The notes under the pieces are model-generated. The model saw only the letters and a list, made by a program, of their open reading frames with translations, was not told where the DNA came from and made no database searches. A program made the position numbers and the translations under genes. 64,000 nt of DNA, taken from NCBI GenBank assembly GCA_025175895.1, contig CM046000.1, positions 95,526,753-95,590,752 on the forward strand. The letters are read 5' to 3'. The first letter of the stretch is position 1; every line of letters starts with the position of its first letter. Shown in pieces: positions 12,301 to 22,636 of the stretch. Source of the DNA: Wurfbainia villosa. Taxonomy: Eukaryota; Streptophyta; Magnoliopsida; Zingiberales; Zingiberaceae.

Positions 12301-12315
12301 ATTATTCTTGTAGTG
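12301..12315 (-). repeat. CACTA right terminal inverted repeat
   Basis: ATTATTCTTGTAGTG is the exact complement of the left 15 bases and is followed by the tct duplication. Confidence 0.95.
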
Positions 12316-12931
12316 TCTATCTCTCTTGGTTGGCCGACGCCTATCACCTCCACCAAAGCTGTCCAGTTTTCTGGACAGCTTGTTCTCCTCTCGTCGGAGC
12401 GTCGTTTGGATGACGGTTAGAGCTCTGACAGCGGCTAACTTACCGGGGATTCGATCTCCGGTAAGCCTCTGAGGTGGAGGACGAAGGATTCGTCAATTGG
12501 TTGACGAATACCTCTCCGGAGAAGCGAGTTTTGAGAACTCGTATTAGGATCCGAATTTGAATTCGGATCGTGATCATCTCTCGATCACGTCATCTTCAAC
12601 ACGAGGCTAGTAACCCGTATGAAGACGAAGCTCGTGGCTTAGCGAAGTCATCCCAAGGAACTCGGCGTGGATATGGATAGAGACGATTCTAGCGAGGATC
12701 GTTCCGGTTGATGCCGTTCCCGCTACACGTCATACGAAAGGTATAACGTAGATAAATTTCTTTTTATTGCAAATTTAAATTTATGGTTATGTCTACACTT
12801 GTTGTAATATGCATGCATGTGTTGTGTGTGTTGTAATAAATGTAGATTTATTATTTTTATTACTTCCGCTGTGTTCATGTTTACGAAACGTGATCGAATA
12901 CACACACGCCGCGGTGCTGGAAACCCAACAG

Positions 12932-12943
12932 TGGTATCAGAGC
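12932..12943 (+). other. Element C primer-binding site
   Basis: tggtatcagagc directly follows the LTR end (aacccaaca plus one or two bases). It is complementary to the 3' end of initiator-Met tRNA, the standard primer of plant copia elements. Confidence 0.95.
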
Positions 12944-14218
12944 CCAGGTTGTGTTTCGACATAATTGTAAAATGGTTTTGCGATAGTCATAATGTTATTT
13001 CTAGAAATTTTCTAATTTTGGAAATTTAGAAGTATTTATGGAAATTTTACAATTTTGGAAAGTCTAGAAGTATTTATGGAAATCTTCCACTTTTGGAAAG
13101 TTGGAAGTATTTATGGAAATTGATATTTTCCATAAATAAAATATTTGATTAGATTTTGGAAATTTGTTTCCTGATTTAATCTTGATTTGATTTGGGAAAT
13201 CAAATCTTAAAATATTTTATTTCCATAAGTAGTTTTAATGATTTAGGAAATTGGTTTCCTAAATAGATTTTCCTTAATCAAATAATTCCATAAATAAAAT
13301 ATGTGATTAGATTTGGAAATTTGTTTCCTAATTTAATTATGATTTGATTTGGAGAATCAAATATTAAACATATTTTATTTCCATAAATAGTTATGACATA
13401 TAAGGAAATATATACATGACATAATTGTATGTCATGTAATTGCATTAGATGCATAACATTATGCCATGCGTGTCGTGACATGTAGATGTATGCCATGTAT
13501 GCCATGCCATGTAGATAATAGTTATTTGCATGCAAAGAGGATGAGACATAAAACCCTTAAAAAATATTAAAGCCTACACATTCCATTGATATGGTTAGAA
13601 CCAGAGTTCCGTTTCTTGTTTGGGTTGTTGGACTCTCTTCAAGCCCGGCTCGAACCCGAACATGTTCAAACCATGGAATAGTTTAATACTAATATGGTAA
13701 GAGTCAGAGGTCAATCGTTAGCTTTGGTTGTTGGACTCTCTCCAAGCTGGGCTAATTGGTTGAATGCACTCTAACCATATTAAAACTATTTCCCGATTAA
13801 TGGGTTGGCTTTAACCTGGAGCATCGGCTTGTTGGACTCTCTCCAAGGTCGATGTAAAGGGAGGTGAAGTTGGGTGCTATGCATATGATGCATACTTGTT
13901 AATGTGTTAACAACCCAACGTATGTGTGAACATTCAATTAGTTGATAGCACATTGTGATAGTTGCATATACGTGATATGCAATCGGTATAGATGATACCT
14001 ACCGTCGTAGTTATGAATGGCTTGTTGGACTCTCTCCAAGGTTGTTCATAACTATGATGGATATCAGCCCATTTGGAGATGGACCTACGATCTCCCGAAG
14101 TGATTTTGGGGTTTTTGAAATTCGAAAAATGAATGGGATTTATAAATGTATATTGATGCATTTTAAAATCATTTTCTCATATATGCTCGTTTTGTATTTC
14201 TAGGTCAATAAATTGATC
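12944..14218 (+). other. Element C untranslated leader with internal repeats
   Basis: No gene. A tandem of about 45 bases (atttatggaaat...ttttggaaag) occupies about 13010-13115. Two related AT-rich blocks at about 13126-13230 and 13286-13395 each start ccataaataaaat and end in its inverse. Four copies of ttggactctctccaag (one with ctcttc), each able to form a 5-bp stem, lie near 13627, 13732, 13830 and 14024. Long structured leaders are normal in Angela-type elements. Confidence 0.7.
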
Positions 14219-16720
14219 ATGACGTCTTTGAATTTGCGCACTATTTTGGATTCGAACAAACTGACTGGGCCTAACTTCCTGGATTGGCTTAGAAACCTGA
14301 GAATTGATCTCAAGGCGGAAAAACTTGCATATGTCCTTGAAGAGCCTCTTCCTGACCGTCCTAAGGACGATGCAACTCCAGACCAAATGTTGGTCTATCA
14401 GAAGCATGTGGCAGATTCTGAGTTGGCGAGTTGCATCATGCTAGCGGCGATGGTACCTGAGCTGCAAAAGCAGCATGAGCATATGGATGCTAATACTATA
14501 GTCTTCCATCTTCATGAGTTGTTCGATGAGCAAGTGAGATCCGAAAGGTTCGAGGTCTCTAGGCTCCTCTTCACCACGAAGATGCAAGAAGGTTCATCTG
14601 TAGTGCAGTTTGTTCTAAAGATAAACGGGTACATCGAGCGGCTAGCAACCCTCGGTTTTGTGATGGATCATGAGTTAAGTATTGACTTAATTCTGCATTG
14701 TTTGCCCAAGAGTTTCTCACATTTTGTGATGAACTATCGGATGAACAAATTAGAATCCATCATTCCCGAGCTCCTCAATATGTTGAAGACTGTGGAGCCT
14801 TCTGTGAAGCATGAGGTGAAGGCGATTCTGTTAGTTGATTCCTCAAAGAAAGGTTCTAAGAGGAAGGCAAAAGAACAGAAGAAAGGAAAGAAGAAAAAGG
14901 CAAAGAAGGCAGAACCAGCGCAAAAGGGCACTTGCCATCACTATGGCAAGGAAGGCCACTGGCGAAGAAACTGCAAGATTTATCTTGAGTCCATGAAGAA
15001 GAAGAAGGCATCCGATGCCCCATCCTCTTTAGGTATTTTCGTTATTGATTGTCATTCTATTTTCTTAGACACTTGGGTATTGGATACTGGGTGTGGCTCA
15101 CATATATGTAATGACATACAGGGGCTAAGGAATAGAAGAAGACTTGTCAGAGGGGAGTCAAATTTGCGAGTTGGCAATGGAGCAAAGGTTGCTGCGGTCG
15201 CCATCGGAACTTATTTGCTGAAGCTCCCTAGTGGACTAGTCTTAAAACTGAACAATTGCTATTATGTTCCTTCTCTAATAAAGAACATTGTTTCTATTTC
15301 CTATTTAAATAGAAATGGTTTCCATTTGACGTTTAGTAACAATTGTTGTTATATAACTTTGAATAACGTACTTTATGGAACTGGAACCTTGAGTAATGGA
15401 ATTTATACGTTGGACGTATCCAGTGACATTTTCAATATCGAAGCGAGCAACACGCATGCTCGAAAGGATAATCAAATAGACTCCTATATGTGGCATTGTC
15501 ATCTTGGCCATATAAGCAAGAAACGCATGTCCGAATTACACCGATGTAGAATTCTGGAATTGTTTGAATTGGATTCATACGATACATGCGAATCATGCTT
15601 AAAAGGCAAGATGACTAAGTTACCTTTTACTGCAAAAGGTGAATGAGTGGGAGAGTTACTAGGACTAATACATACTGATGTATGTGGACCTATGTCAACT
15701 CAAGCATTAGGAGGCTATAACTACTTCATTACCTTCACCGATGATCACTCACGGTTTGGGTATGTGTTCTTGATGAAACACAAATCTGAAGCTTTTGAAA
15801 GGTTTAAAGAATTCAGAAATGAAGTAGAGAAACAACATGATAAGAGTATTAAAATACTTCGATCGGATCGAGGTGGTGAATACTTAAGTCAAGAGTTTCT
15901 TGATTATCTAAGAGACAATGGTATATTGTTTCAATGGACTCCGCCATATACACCACAGCATAATGGTGTATCTGAGAGGCGTAACCGGACCTTGTTGGAC
16001 ATGGTCAGGTCAATGATGAATCATGCAACTCTTCCCAAGTCCTTTTGGGGCTATGCACTTCAGACAGCTATTTACTTGTTAAACAGAATGCCTACCAAGG
16101 TAGTCTCAACTACTCCATATGAGATATGGAATAGTAAGAAACCTCATGTATCTTACTTGAAGATATGGGGTTGTCCTGCTTATGTGAAGCGGACAGTATC
16201 AGACAAATTGGATGCTAAGTCTGATAAATGTCTATTTATTGGATACCCTAAGGAAACAAGGGGTTACCAATTCTATCATCCTGTGGAAGAAAAGGTGTTT
16301 GTTTCAAGGCATGCTGTGTTTCTAGAGAAAGAGTTTCTCTTGCAAGAAAACAGTGGGAGTGTCGTCGAGCTTGAGGAGGCTCGAGAGACTCAAATAGACA
16401 TTGACGAGATACCTGGTGAAGCACAACAGCCGACAACTCATAGTGATGAGCAATCGGCTGGACCTATTGTAACACCACATCTTCGTAGATCTAGCAGAAC
16501 ACGCAATATTCCTGAGAGATATGGATTTCTCGTAAGTGAATCGAACGACGTGTTACTCATTGATGATGAGGAGCCTACCAGTTATGAAGAAGTGCTGACA
16601 AGTTCAGAAAGGGATATGTGGCTTGGTGCCATGAAGTCGGAAATGGATTCCATGTATGAAAACCAAGTTTGGAACTTGGTTGACCCACCTGAAGGCATAA
16701 AGCCTATAGGGTGCAAGTGA
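14219..16720 (+). pseudogene. Element C gag, protease and integrase
   Basis: The ATG at 14219 opens MTSLNLRTILDSNKLTGPNF, the Angela/BARE gag start. Gag runs to about residue 235. Its zinc knuckle at 14933-14974 reads CHHYGKEGHWRRNC, so the second Cys is Tyr (tat, 14942-14944). The protease motif DTG is at 15083-15091. The GAG-pre-integrase region includes WHCHLGHISKKRM. One in-frame tga at 15644-15646 interrupts the frame. Integrase follows with Asp in LIHTDVCGP, Asp in LRSDRGGEY and Glu in PQHNGVSERRNR. The frame stops again at tga 16718-16720, where family members have Trp. Apart from these two stops the frame is continuous, so this copy decayed mostly by point mutation. Confidence 0.93.
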
Positions 16721-18060
16721 GTTTTCAAGAAGAAAACCGACATGGATGGTAATGTGATTACCTATAAGGCTAGATTGGTGGCGAAAGGATATCGTCAAAA
16801 GCAAGGTGTTGATTATGACGAAACCTATTCGCCTGTAGCTATGCTTAAATCCATTCGGATGCTCCTGGCCATAGCGGCTCATTATGATTATGAGATATGG
16901 CAGATGAATGTGAAAACAACTTTCCTTAATGGAAACCTGCTCGAGGACGTGTATATGATACAGCCTGAGGGTTTCACATCGGTTGATAAAACCAAGGAAT
17001 GCAAATTGCGACGGTCCATTTATGGATTGAAGCAAACATCCAGGAGCTGGAATATTCGTTTTGATGAGACAATTAAAAAGTTTGATTTCTCACAAAATCC
17101 AGACGAACCTTGTGTGTACAAGAAGGTTAGTGAGAGTGCAGTCGTGTTCCTAGTATTGTATGTCGATGACATATTACTTATAGGAAACGATGTTTCAATC
17201 TTACAGTCAGTTAAGGTTTGGTTATCCAAGACATTCTCCATGAAAGACCTGAGAGAAGCAACCTACATCCTTGGGATTAAGATCTATAGAGATAGATCGA
17301 AACGGTTGCTTGGTCTTTCGCAGTCTACATATATAGACCGAGTGCTAAAGAGGTTTAGCATGTCGGAATCCATGAAAGGTTTCCTACCCATCAGGCATGG
17401 GGTACACCTTTCGAAGTCTATGTGTCCGCGCACAGAAGACGAGAGGATTTGCATGAGTAAGATTCCCTATGCATCCGCAATAGGATCTATCATGTATGTT
17501 ATGTTATGTACAAGGCCCAATGTATCGTATGCTCTGAGTGTCATGAGCAGATACCAGTCTGATCCAGGAATGGATCATTGGGTGGCTATTAAGATGATCC
17601 TTAGTACTTAAGAAGAACTAAGGAAGAGTTCCTAATATATGGAGAAGGGTACATGGTGATACGTGGGTATACGGATGCCAGCTCCAGACAGACAAGGATG
17701 ATTCCATGTCTCAGTCTAGGTATGTATTCACCTAGAATGGAGGCGCAATAAGTTGGAAAGGTTCCAAGCTTGACACTATAGCAGATTCTGCCACTAAGAC
17801 AGAATATATTGCAGCTTTGGAAGCAGCAAAGGAAGCGGTTTGGATCAAGTAGTTCATCTATTAACTTGATGTGGTCTCATCAATGATCCAAACATGTGCT
17901 TCGCCGCTATAATCTTATCAGAGAGATCATCAGTAGGAACGAAATACAAATCGAGAAAATTCCCACTGAAAGGAACTTAGCGGATCCTTTGACTAAGGCA
18001 TTACCTCAAAATAAGTTTGAGGGTCATGTTAGTGCTTATGGTATTGGATACTTAGCGATT
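16721..18060 (+). pseudogene. Element C reverse transcriptase and RNase H
   Basis: Continues in the same frame as the preceding part: KARLVAKGYRQKQGVDYDET, the MNVKTTFLNGN block, SIYGLKQTSRSW, and an intact catalytic YVDD at 17159-17170. Near 17605 a single missing base (cttagtactta for cttaagtactta in sister copies) shifts the frame. The RNase H part after it is recognisable but has stops. Around 17885 about 75 bases covering the CDNNGA-type RNase H motif are missing. The C-terminal block RYNLIREII and ADPLTKALPQ (17896-18000) survives. Nonfunctional. Confidence 0.92.
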
Positions 18061-18067
18061 GGCATTA

Positions 18068-18082
18068 GGCCAAGTGGGAGTC
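18068..18082 (+). other. Element C polypurine tract
   Basis: ggccaagtgggagtc immediately precedes the 3' LTR; gtgggag is the usual plant copia plus-strand priming site. Confidence 0.75.
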
Positions 18083-20298
18083 TGTTAGTAATATATGAGA
18101 GATGTCCTAAGGCAATCGCCTTATGTATGAACCATTTATATGATAAATGAAGATTCACTATTTGAGTATACATGTTTCATGTATTTGATTGATCTTAAAC
18201 TCATTTATCAATGTCCACGATACGATTCACAAAGATGAGAGAATTTGTGATTGATCACAACTAGTGAGTATCTCTACATGTGTAATTGTGATGTATCGAA
18301 TTATCCCTAGTCGATGAATTGATGGATTTGACACCATCAATTCGCCGAGACTAGCACGAGGTATACTCGGTGTATCCAAGCAAATGATTCTCACCGGGCC
18401 GAGACATAGTGATGTCCGGAAGTTAATCGTGGATGCTAGTTATGGTAACTAGTTCAGTCCGAGGTCGCACCAAATTGTATGACTCTCTCTGCATATATAG
18501 ATATGTCAATGAAGTTCTTACTGTGGCTTAAGTGCGATGTTCCTTTGACTTGCGGTATTCAAGTCATCTTGATCATAGAGACTTATGCTTTGACATCTTA
18601 AGCAAGCATCTCTAAGGAGATGTGGACCCGGGATGATTGGGTATAAGTCGAAGTGATCGAAGGTGTTTGAATAACCTATAAAGGATTCACCACTCCTTGC
18701 GAGGAGATGTATACCCATGGCCTCTCGTCGGATTGTTACTAAAGTCTTTGGCCAAAGCATTACATGTTTAGAGTAAGGTACTCTTCGATACATGTGGAGT
18801 AACTAGAATCTGTAGGACGAGGAAATGATACTTGGGCTAGGTGTGACGTAGTCAGCCTAGTGAGGACTGACACTATAGACCATGTCCTGAACCAAGTGGG
18901 TATAAGATGAGTGAAGGGAATGGGGCACGATTCATTCAAGCTGCTGAAGGGATTCAGAAATAGTTCTGGATCAACCGTTGATCTTTTCGGTTAATTGGGG
19001 ATCATGATGTACTACTAGGTGCCACTCATGATCATTTTATAATTAATGGTTAATTATAGACGGCCAACATAAACCGAGAACCTATTTGGTCACACGCACA
19101 ACGAGCGTAATCCAAAGGATTTAAAACGAGCTTGAGTATGGGATTCTCAGACCGAGAGAAACTAGGTTTGGTTGGACCAAACATGAAGCGAGCATGAAAT
19201 CGTTTCAGCCGCAATGGAAGCGTGGATGGGCCGTGTCTTATGAAGACGTAATGGATGAACCAAAATGGTTTGGTTCTAATCCAATGGAGGAGAATAAACC
19301 AAAGGGTTTGTTTTATTTTAAACGAATGAACCAAAAGTTGGTTCGGTTCGTTTTAACTTAAAATAAACCATCATGGTTTGGTTTATTTTAACTTATCTTA
19401 ATGGAGCGGGTTAACGGGCCTAATGGTTATGATCCAATAACCATTAAGAGAATTAGTTCTCTATAAAAGAGGGCTTAAGGGATAATTAAGCCCTAATCCA
19501 AAAACCCCTTGCCCTAAGGTTGCCGCCCACCTCCTCCCTGGAGCTCTCGGCGCCAACCTATTGCCGCCGCCCAAAGCTCCTCCAACCGGCGTCCAGAAGG
19601 CTTCTTCCTTCCCCCTCGCTGGTGTCGAGCTGCTGCCGGTTAGTGCTCCGGTGATCTCCTTCAAGTTTGGCATCAAGGTGAGCTCTATCTCCCTTGGTTG
19701 GCCGGCGCCTATCACCTCCACCAAAGCTGTCCAGTTTTCTGGACAGCTTGTTCTCCTCTCATCGGAGCATCGTTTGGACGACAGTTAGAGCTCCGACAGT
19801 GGCTAATTTATCGGGGATTCGATCTCCGGTAATCCTCTGAGGTGGAGGACGAAGGATTCGTCAATTGGTTGACGAATACCTCTCCAGAGAAGCAAGTTTT
19901 GAGAACTCGTATTAGGATCCGAATTTGGATTCGGATCGTGATCATCTCTCGATCATGTCGTCTTCAACACGAGGCTAGTAACCTGTATGAAGACGAAGCT
20001 CGTGGCTTAGCGAAGTCATCCCGAGGAACTCGGCGTGGATACGGATAGAGATGATTCTAGCGAGGATCGTTCCGGTTGATGCCGTTCCCTCTACACGTTA
20101 TACGAAAGGTATAACGTAGATAAATTTCCTTTTATTGCAAATTTAAATTTACGGTTATGTCTACACTTGTTGTAATATGCATGCGTGTGTTGTGTGTGTT
20201 GTAATAAATGTAGATTTATTATTTTTATTGCTTCCGTTGTGTTCATGTTTACGAAACGTGATTGAACACACACACGCTGCGGTGCCGGAAACCCAACA
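18083..20298 (+). repeat. Element C 3' LTR
   Basis: 2216 bp from TGTTAGTAATATATGA to GGAAACCCAACA, followed by TSD tagag. It has a better TATA box than the 5' copy and shows the uninterrupted site of the CACTA insertion. Between about 18190 and 18500 it differs from the 5' LTR much more than elsewhere, including several single-G losses from GG and a rewritten stretch near 18456-18490. Element E agrees with the 5' copy there. Confidence 0.94.
19462..19469 (+). promoter_or_regulatory. TATA box of element C 3' LTR
   Basis: tctctataaaagaggg in the middle of the LTR is a good U3 core promoter candidate. Confidence 0.55.
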
Positions 20299-20303
20299 TA
20301 GAG

Positions 20304-20663
20304 ATCCCTCTTCTCTGTCCTTGAATCTCTGGTTCCTTCATGTAGCTCCATCAACTTCCTCCAAAGTTCTTGAGCACTACTGAAGGGGCTAACTTTGTTG
20401 AGTTGGTCCTTGGCTACACTGCACTGCAGAGTTACGGTTGCTTTGGCATTGACCTGGGCTCTTCTCCTTTGTTCTGGCGACCAAAGAGAAGACACCAAAA
20501 CCCTTCCTCCGTCGTCAGTTGGTGGTGTGAATATCTCTTTGACTGAGAACCACATATCCATGTCCATCATCAAGTAGTATTCCATTCGTCTCTTCCAATA
20601 CTGGAAGTTTTGGCCGTCGAAATACGGGGGTCAAGTTGTGATGAATCCCTCTTGTACTGCCAT
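20304..20663 (-). pseudogene. Element B gag N-terminal part
   Basis: The ATG at 20663 (minus strand) opens MAVQEGFITT, the SIRE-lineage gag start, then meets an in-frame tga (a CGA-to-TGA type change is likely). The frame continues PPYFDGQNFQYWKRRMEYYL and on to the LHEGTRDSRTEKRDL block. It stops being gag at 20303, where element C is inserted; the rest of gag is at 7078 and below. Reading across the two flanks gives an uninterrupted KRDLYLNQLQ, which confirms the insertion site and the tagag duplication. Confidence 0.92.
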
Positions 20664-20705
20664 TCCTTGATGCTCTGGTGGATGTGAATCCGGTGCAGAG
20701 CCCTT

Positions 20706-20717
20706 GCTCTTATACCA
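20706..20717 (-). other. Element B primer-binding site, one mismatch
   Basis: On the minus strand tggtataagagc lies two bases after the LTR end. It differs from the initiator-Met complement tggtatcagagc at one base. Confidence 0.85.
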
Positions 20718-20719
20718 CT

Positions 20720-22636
20720 TGTTGGGATCGAGGCTCGCTAGAGGGGGGGGGGTGAATAGCGAGTTAAAAAATTCTAACTCACTTTTGACTACAAAACAAG
20801 GGATTACGCAGCGGAAATAGAAAAACAAGAACACAAAGCACAAACAGAACCAAACACAAGTATTTATGTGGTTTGGAACTCAGTAGTTCCTACTCTACGG
20901 GTATCTCAAAAGGAAAGTCTACTATGTATGATCGGAATGGTTCTGAAGGTGAGAACTTCACCTCTTACAAGCTTACAATACAATGAATATACTATGAGAA
21001 CAGTAAGCTAAGTATTAAAAACCAGTTATAGATTGTTGTTCAGCTTCTTGCTTTGAAGATGAAGTTGTAGCACTTGCAAAAAGAAGATCGACAGCACAGT
21101 TGTTGGAGAGAAGGCCAGATGAGAGCGTGGTTTCTTCTTCTTCTCCTTTAGTATGAATCACAGAGAGCTTATTTTTCTCTAGATAAAAACTAGAGCTTTT
21201 GCATTTTTGAACTAGTCCCAACCTCTATTTTTTCTTCTTCTTTAAATAGCCGTTTCTTCTAGCAAGCTTTCTATCTTCGACCGTTGGAGCCTTAGAGACC
21301 ACGCCCGACCAAACTCTGGTCACCTGAGCTTGTCCTCGTAACTGCCTCCAACTTCTGGTGGTTTGCCAAGAATGGAGCCTGCTCCTCCAACCAAAAGTCA
21401 GCGCATTTGAATCTTTACTCGAAACGGAAGCATCCCGTTGCTGCCTCCATTAGTCGAGCCTGCAATCGAGTCTGACTCATGTCTGTGCTCGAAAAACACC
21501 TGTGAGTCGAGCCTGCAAACCAAGCCGGGCTCGATTCTGTGATTGAATCCATAGCTACCAAACGAGCCGCTACCAAATCGACTTGACTGAAAACTGCTAT
21601 GGTGGAAGTGCCCTAGCGACAATCTGCCCAGGCGACAAAGTGCCCTGGAGCAGTCGAGCCCGTAATTGAGTTGGGCTCGGTTCTATGCTTTTCCATGTAG
21701 TGAGCAGTCGAACTGGTAGTCGAGCCAGCTTGATTTTGTGCCTTTGTGCAAGAGTGCCAGTCGAGCTGACCCCATGGTGGCTTGACTGACATTGGAAATA
21801 TTTGAAGCACATGAGTATTTTTCCTAGTAAGCTGCCATTTCAAGCACCCTAGTAAGAGACCAAGCACGTTACGATGCCTTCTCCAACTAACAAATGCTCT
21901 AAGTACCCTAGGCAAAGAACGAGCGCATTACTACGCCTTCCTTGTCTAATGAGTACTCCATGTACCCTAGACAAAGAATGAGCGCATTACTACGCCCTCC
22001 TTGCCTAACGAATACTCCATGTACCCTAGACAAAGAACAAACATGTTACTATGCCCTCCTTGCCTAACGAGTACTCCATGTACCCTAGACAAATAACGAG
22101 TGCATTACTACGCCCTCCTTACCTAACAAGTACTCCCAGTACCCTAGTAAGAGATTGAGCACGTTACAATGCCCTCTCTTACTAACGAGTACACTAGCTA
22201 GAGACCGAGCACTCCCTTGTGCCCTCTCTAACTCCAATGGAGAACGAGCACATTACTATGCCCTCTCCATCACCAAGCTTCCAGGCCTCTGGCCAGCTTG
22301 TACTCTTCCTTTACCAAGGTTCCCCCTTGGATTTCTCAATTGCCAAGACTCAAGCTTGGACTTTCCCTTGCCAACCCATGTTGGACTTCTCATGCCAAGA
22401 CTCATGCTTGGACTTCCCATTCCAACTCCAGGTTGGACTTCCCATGCCAAGACCTACCCTTGGATTTATCATCCATGGGTCTAATGTCACTTTAAAAATC
22501 TAACTTAGTGACCTTAAGTTTGAATCAGTTGAGGTAATGTCATGACTACACTCTAGCTCAACCTAGATTTTAATTTCCTTGACTTAAACCTTGTTGTTAA
22601 ACATTGAAACATTCGATGGGCTTGATTGCACTAACA
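20720..22636 (-). repeat. Element B 5' LTR
   Basis: Read on the minus strand it starts TGTTAGTGCAATCAAGCCC at 22636 and ends CTCGATCCCAACA at 20720. The C-run with CTCTAGC is near the end (20738-20760). It holds a tandem array at about 21850-22265, a CTTGGACTT/GCCAAG array at about 22318-22455, and several gtcgagcc motifs at about 21430-21780. A TATA-like tatttaaag lies at about 21240-21250 on the minus strand. Confidence 0.9.
21850..22265. repeat. Tandem array, unit about 61 bp, in LTR B
   Basis: About seven diverged copies of a unit containing tactccatgtaccctag, then agaacgagcgcattacta and cgccctcctt. The copies vary in length toward the right end. This is LTR sequence, not a CRISPR array, since the whole unit repeats. 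Confidence 0.8.

Larger units (their letters stand above)
8679..12315. mobile_element. Non-autonomous CACTA (CMC/EnSpm-type) DNA transposon
   Basis: The ends are perfect 15-bp terminal inverted repeats, CACTACAAGAATAAT at 8679-8693 and its complement at 12301-12315. The flanking 3-bp duplication is tct (8676-8678 and 12316-12318). The empty site is preserved in the 3' LTR of C at about 19681-19690, which proves the boundaries. Sub-terminal DNA is AT-rich and packed with short gacat/atgtc motifs in both directions, as expected for transposase-accessory binding sites. No transposase frame is present. The interior carries exon-like pieces of a VPS13 gene on the minus strand. Confidence 0.95.
7079..12930 (+). 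repeat. Element C 5' LTR, interrupted by a CACTA transposon
   Basis: The LTR itself is about 2.2 kb; the rest is the 3637-bp CACTA insertion and its 3-bp duplication. It starts TGTTAGTAATATATGA and ends just before the primer-binding site. The place corresponding to the TATA box of the 3' LTR reads tcaataaaag at about 8452, so its core promoter is probably degraded. Open frames rich in Ala, Pro and Arg near 8430-8670 are LTR sequence with no match to copia proteins. Confidence 0.93.
7079..20298 (+). mobile_element. Element C: Angela-like Ty1/copia retrotransposon, plus strand, complete with TSD
   Basis: Both LTRs start TGTTAGTAATATATGA and end GGAAACCCAACA. The element is flanked by a perfect 5-bp duplication tagag (7074-7078 and 20299-20303) and lies inside the gag of element B. 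Order: 5' LTR (carrying a CACTA insertion), primer-binding site, long leader, gag-protease-integrase-RT-RNase H, polypurine tract, 3' LTR. Without the CACTA element it would be about 9.6 kb. Gag and protease motifs match the Angela/BARE-1 lineage. Confidence 0.95.
1101..22636 (-). mobile_element. Element B: SIRE-like Ty1/copia retrotransposon, minus strand, 3' end outside window
   Basis: Read from high to low coordinates it has a 5' LTR (20720-22636), a degenerate primer-binding site, gag, protease, integrase, reverse transcriptase and part of RNase H. It is interrupted by element C in gag (7079-20298, TSD tagag), by an LTR in reverse transcriptase (2140-3714), and by LTR I in RNase H. Its own 3' LTR must lie left of the window. 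It sits inside the LTR of element E; cacac at 22637-22641 is the likely right TSD copy. The gag start (MAVQEGF) and the protease and integrase motifs assign it to the SIRE/Maximus lineage. Confidence 0.9.

Noticed and set aside
12932..12943. Initiator-Met tRNA gene signals at the tggtatcagagc sites
   Set aside because: Only the 12 or so bases complementary to the tRNA 3' end are present; they are primer-binding sites.
21850..22265. Regularly spaced repeats that could suggest a CRISPR array
   Set aside because: The whole 61-bp unit repeats, there are no unique spacers and no cas genes, and it lies in a plant LTR.
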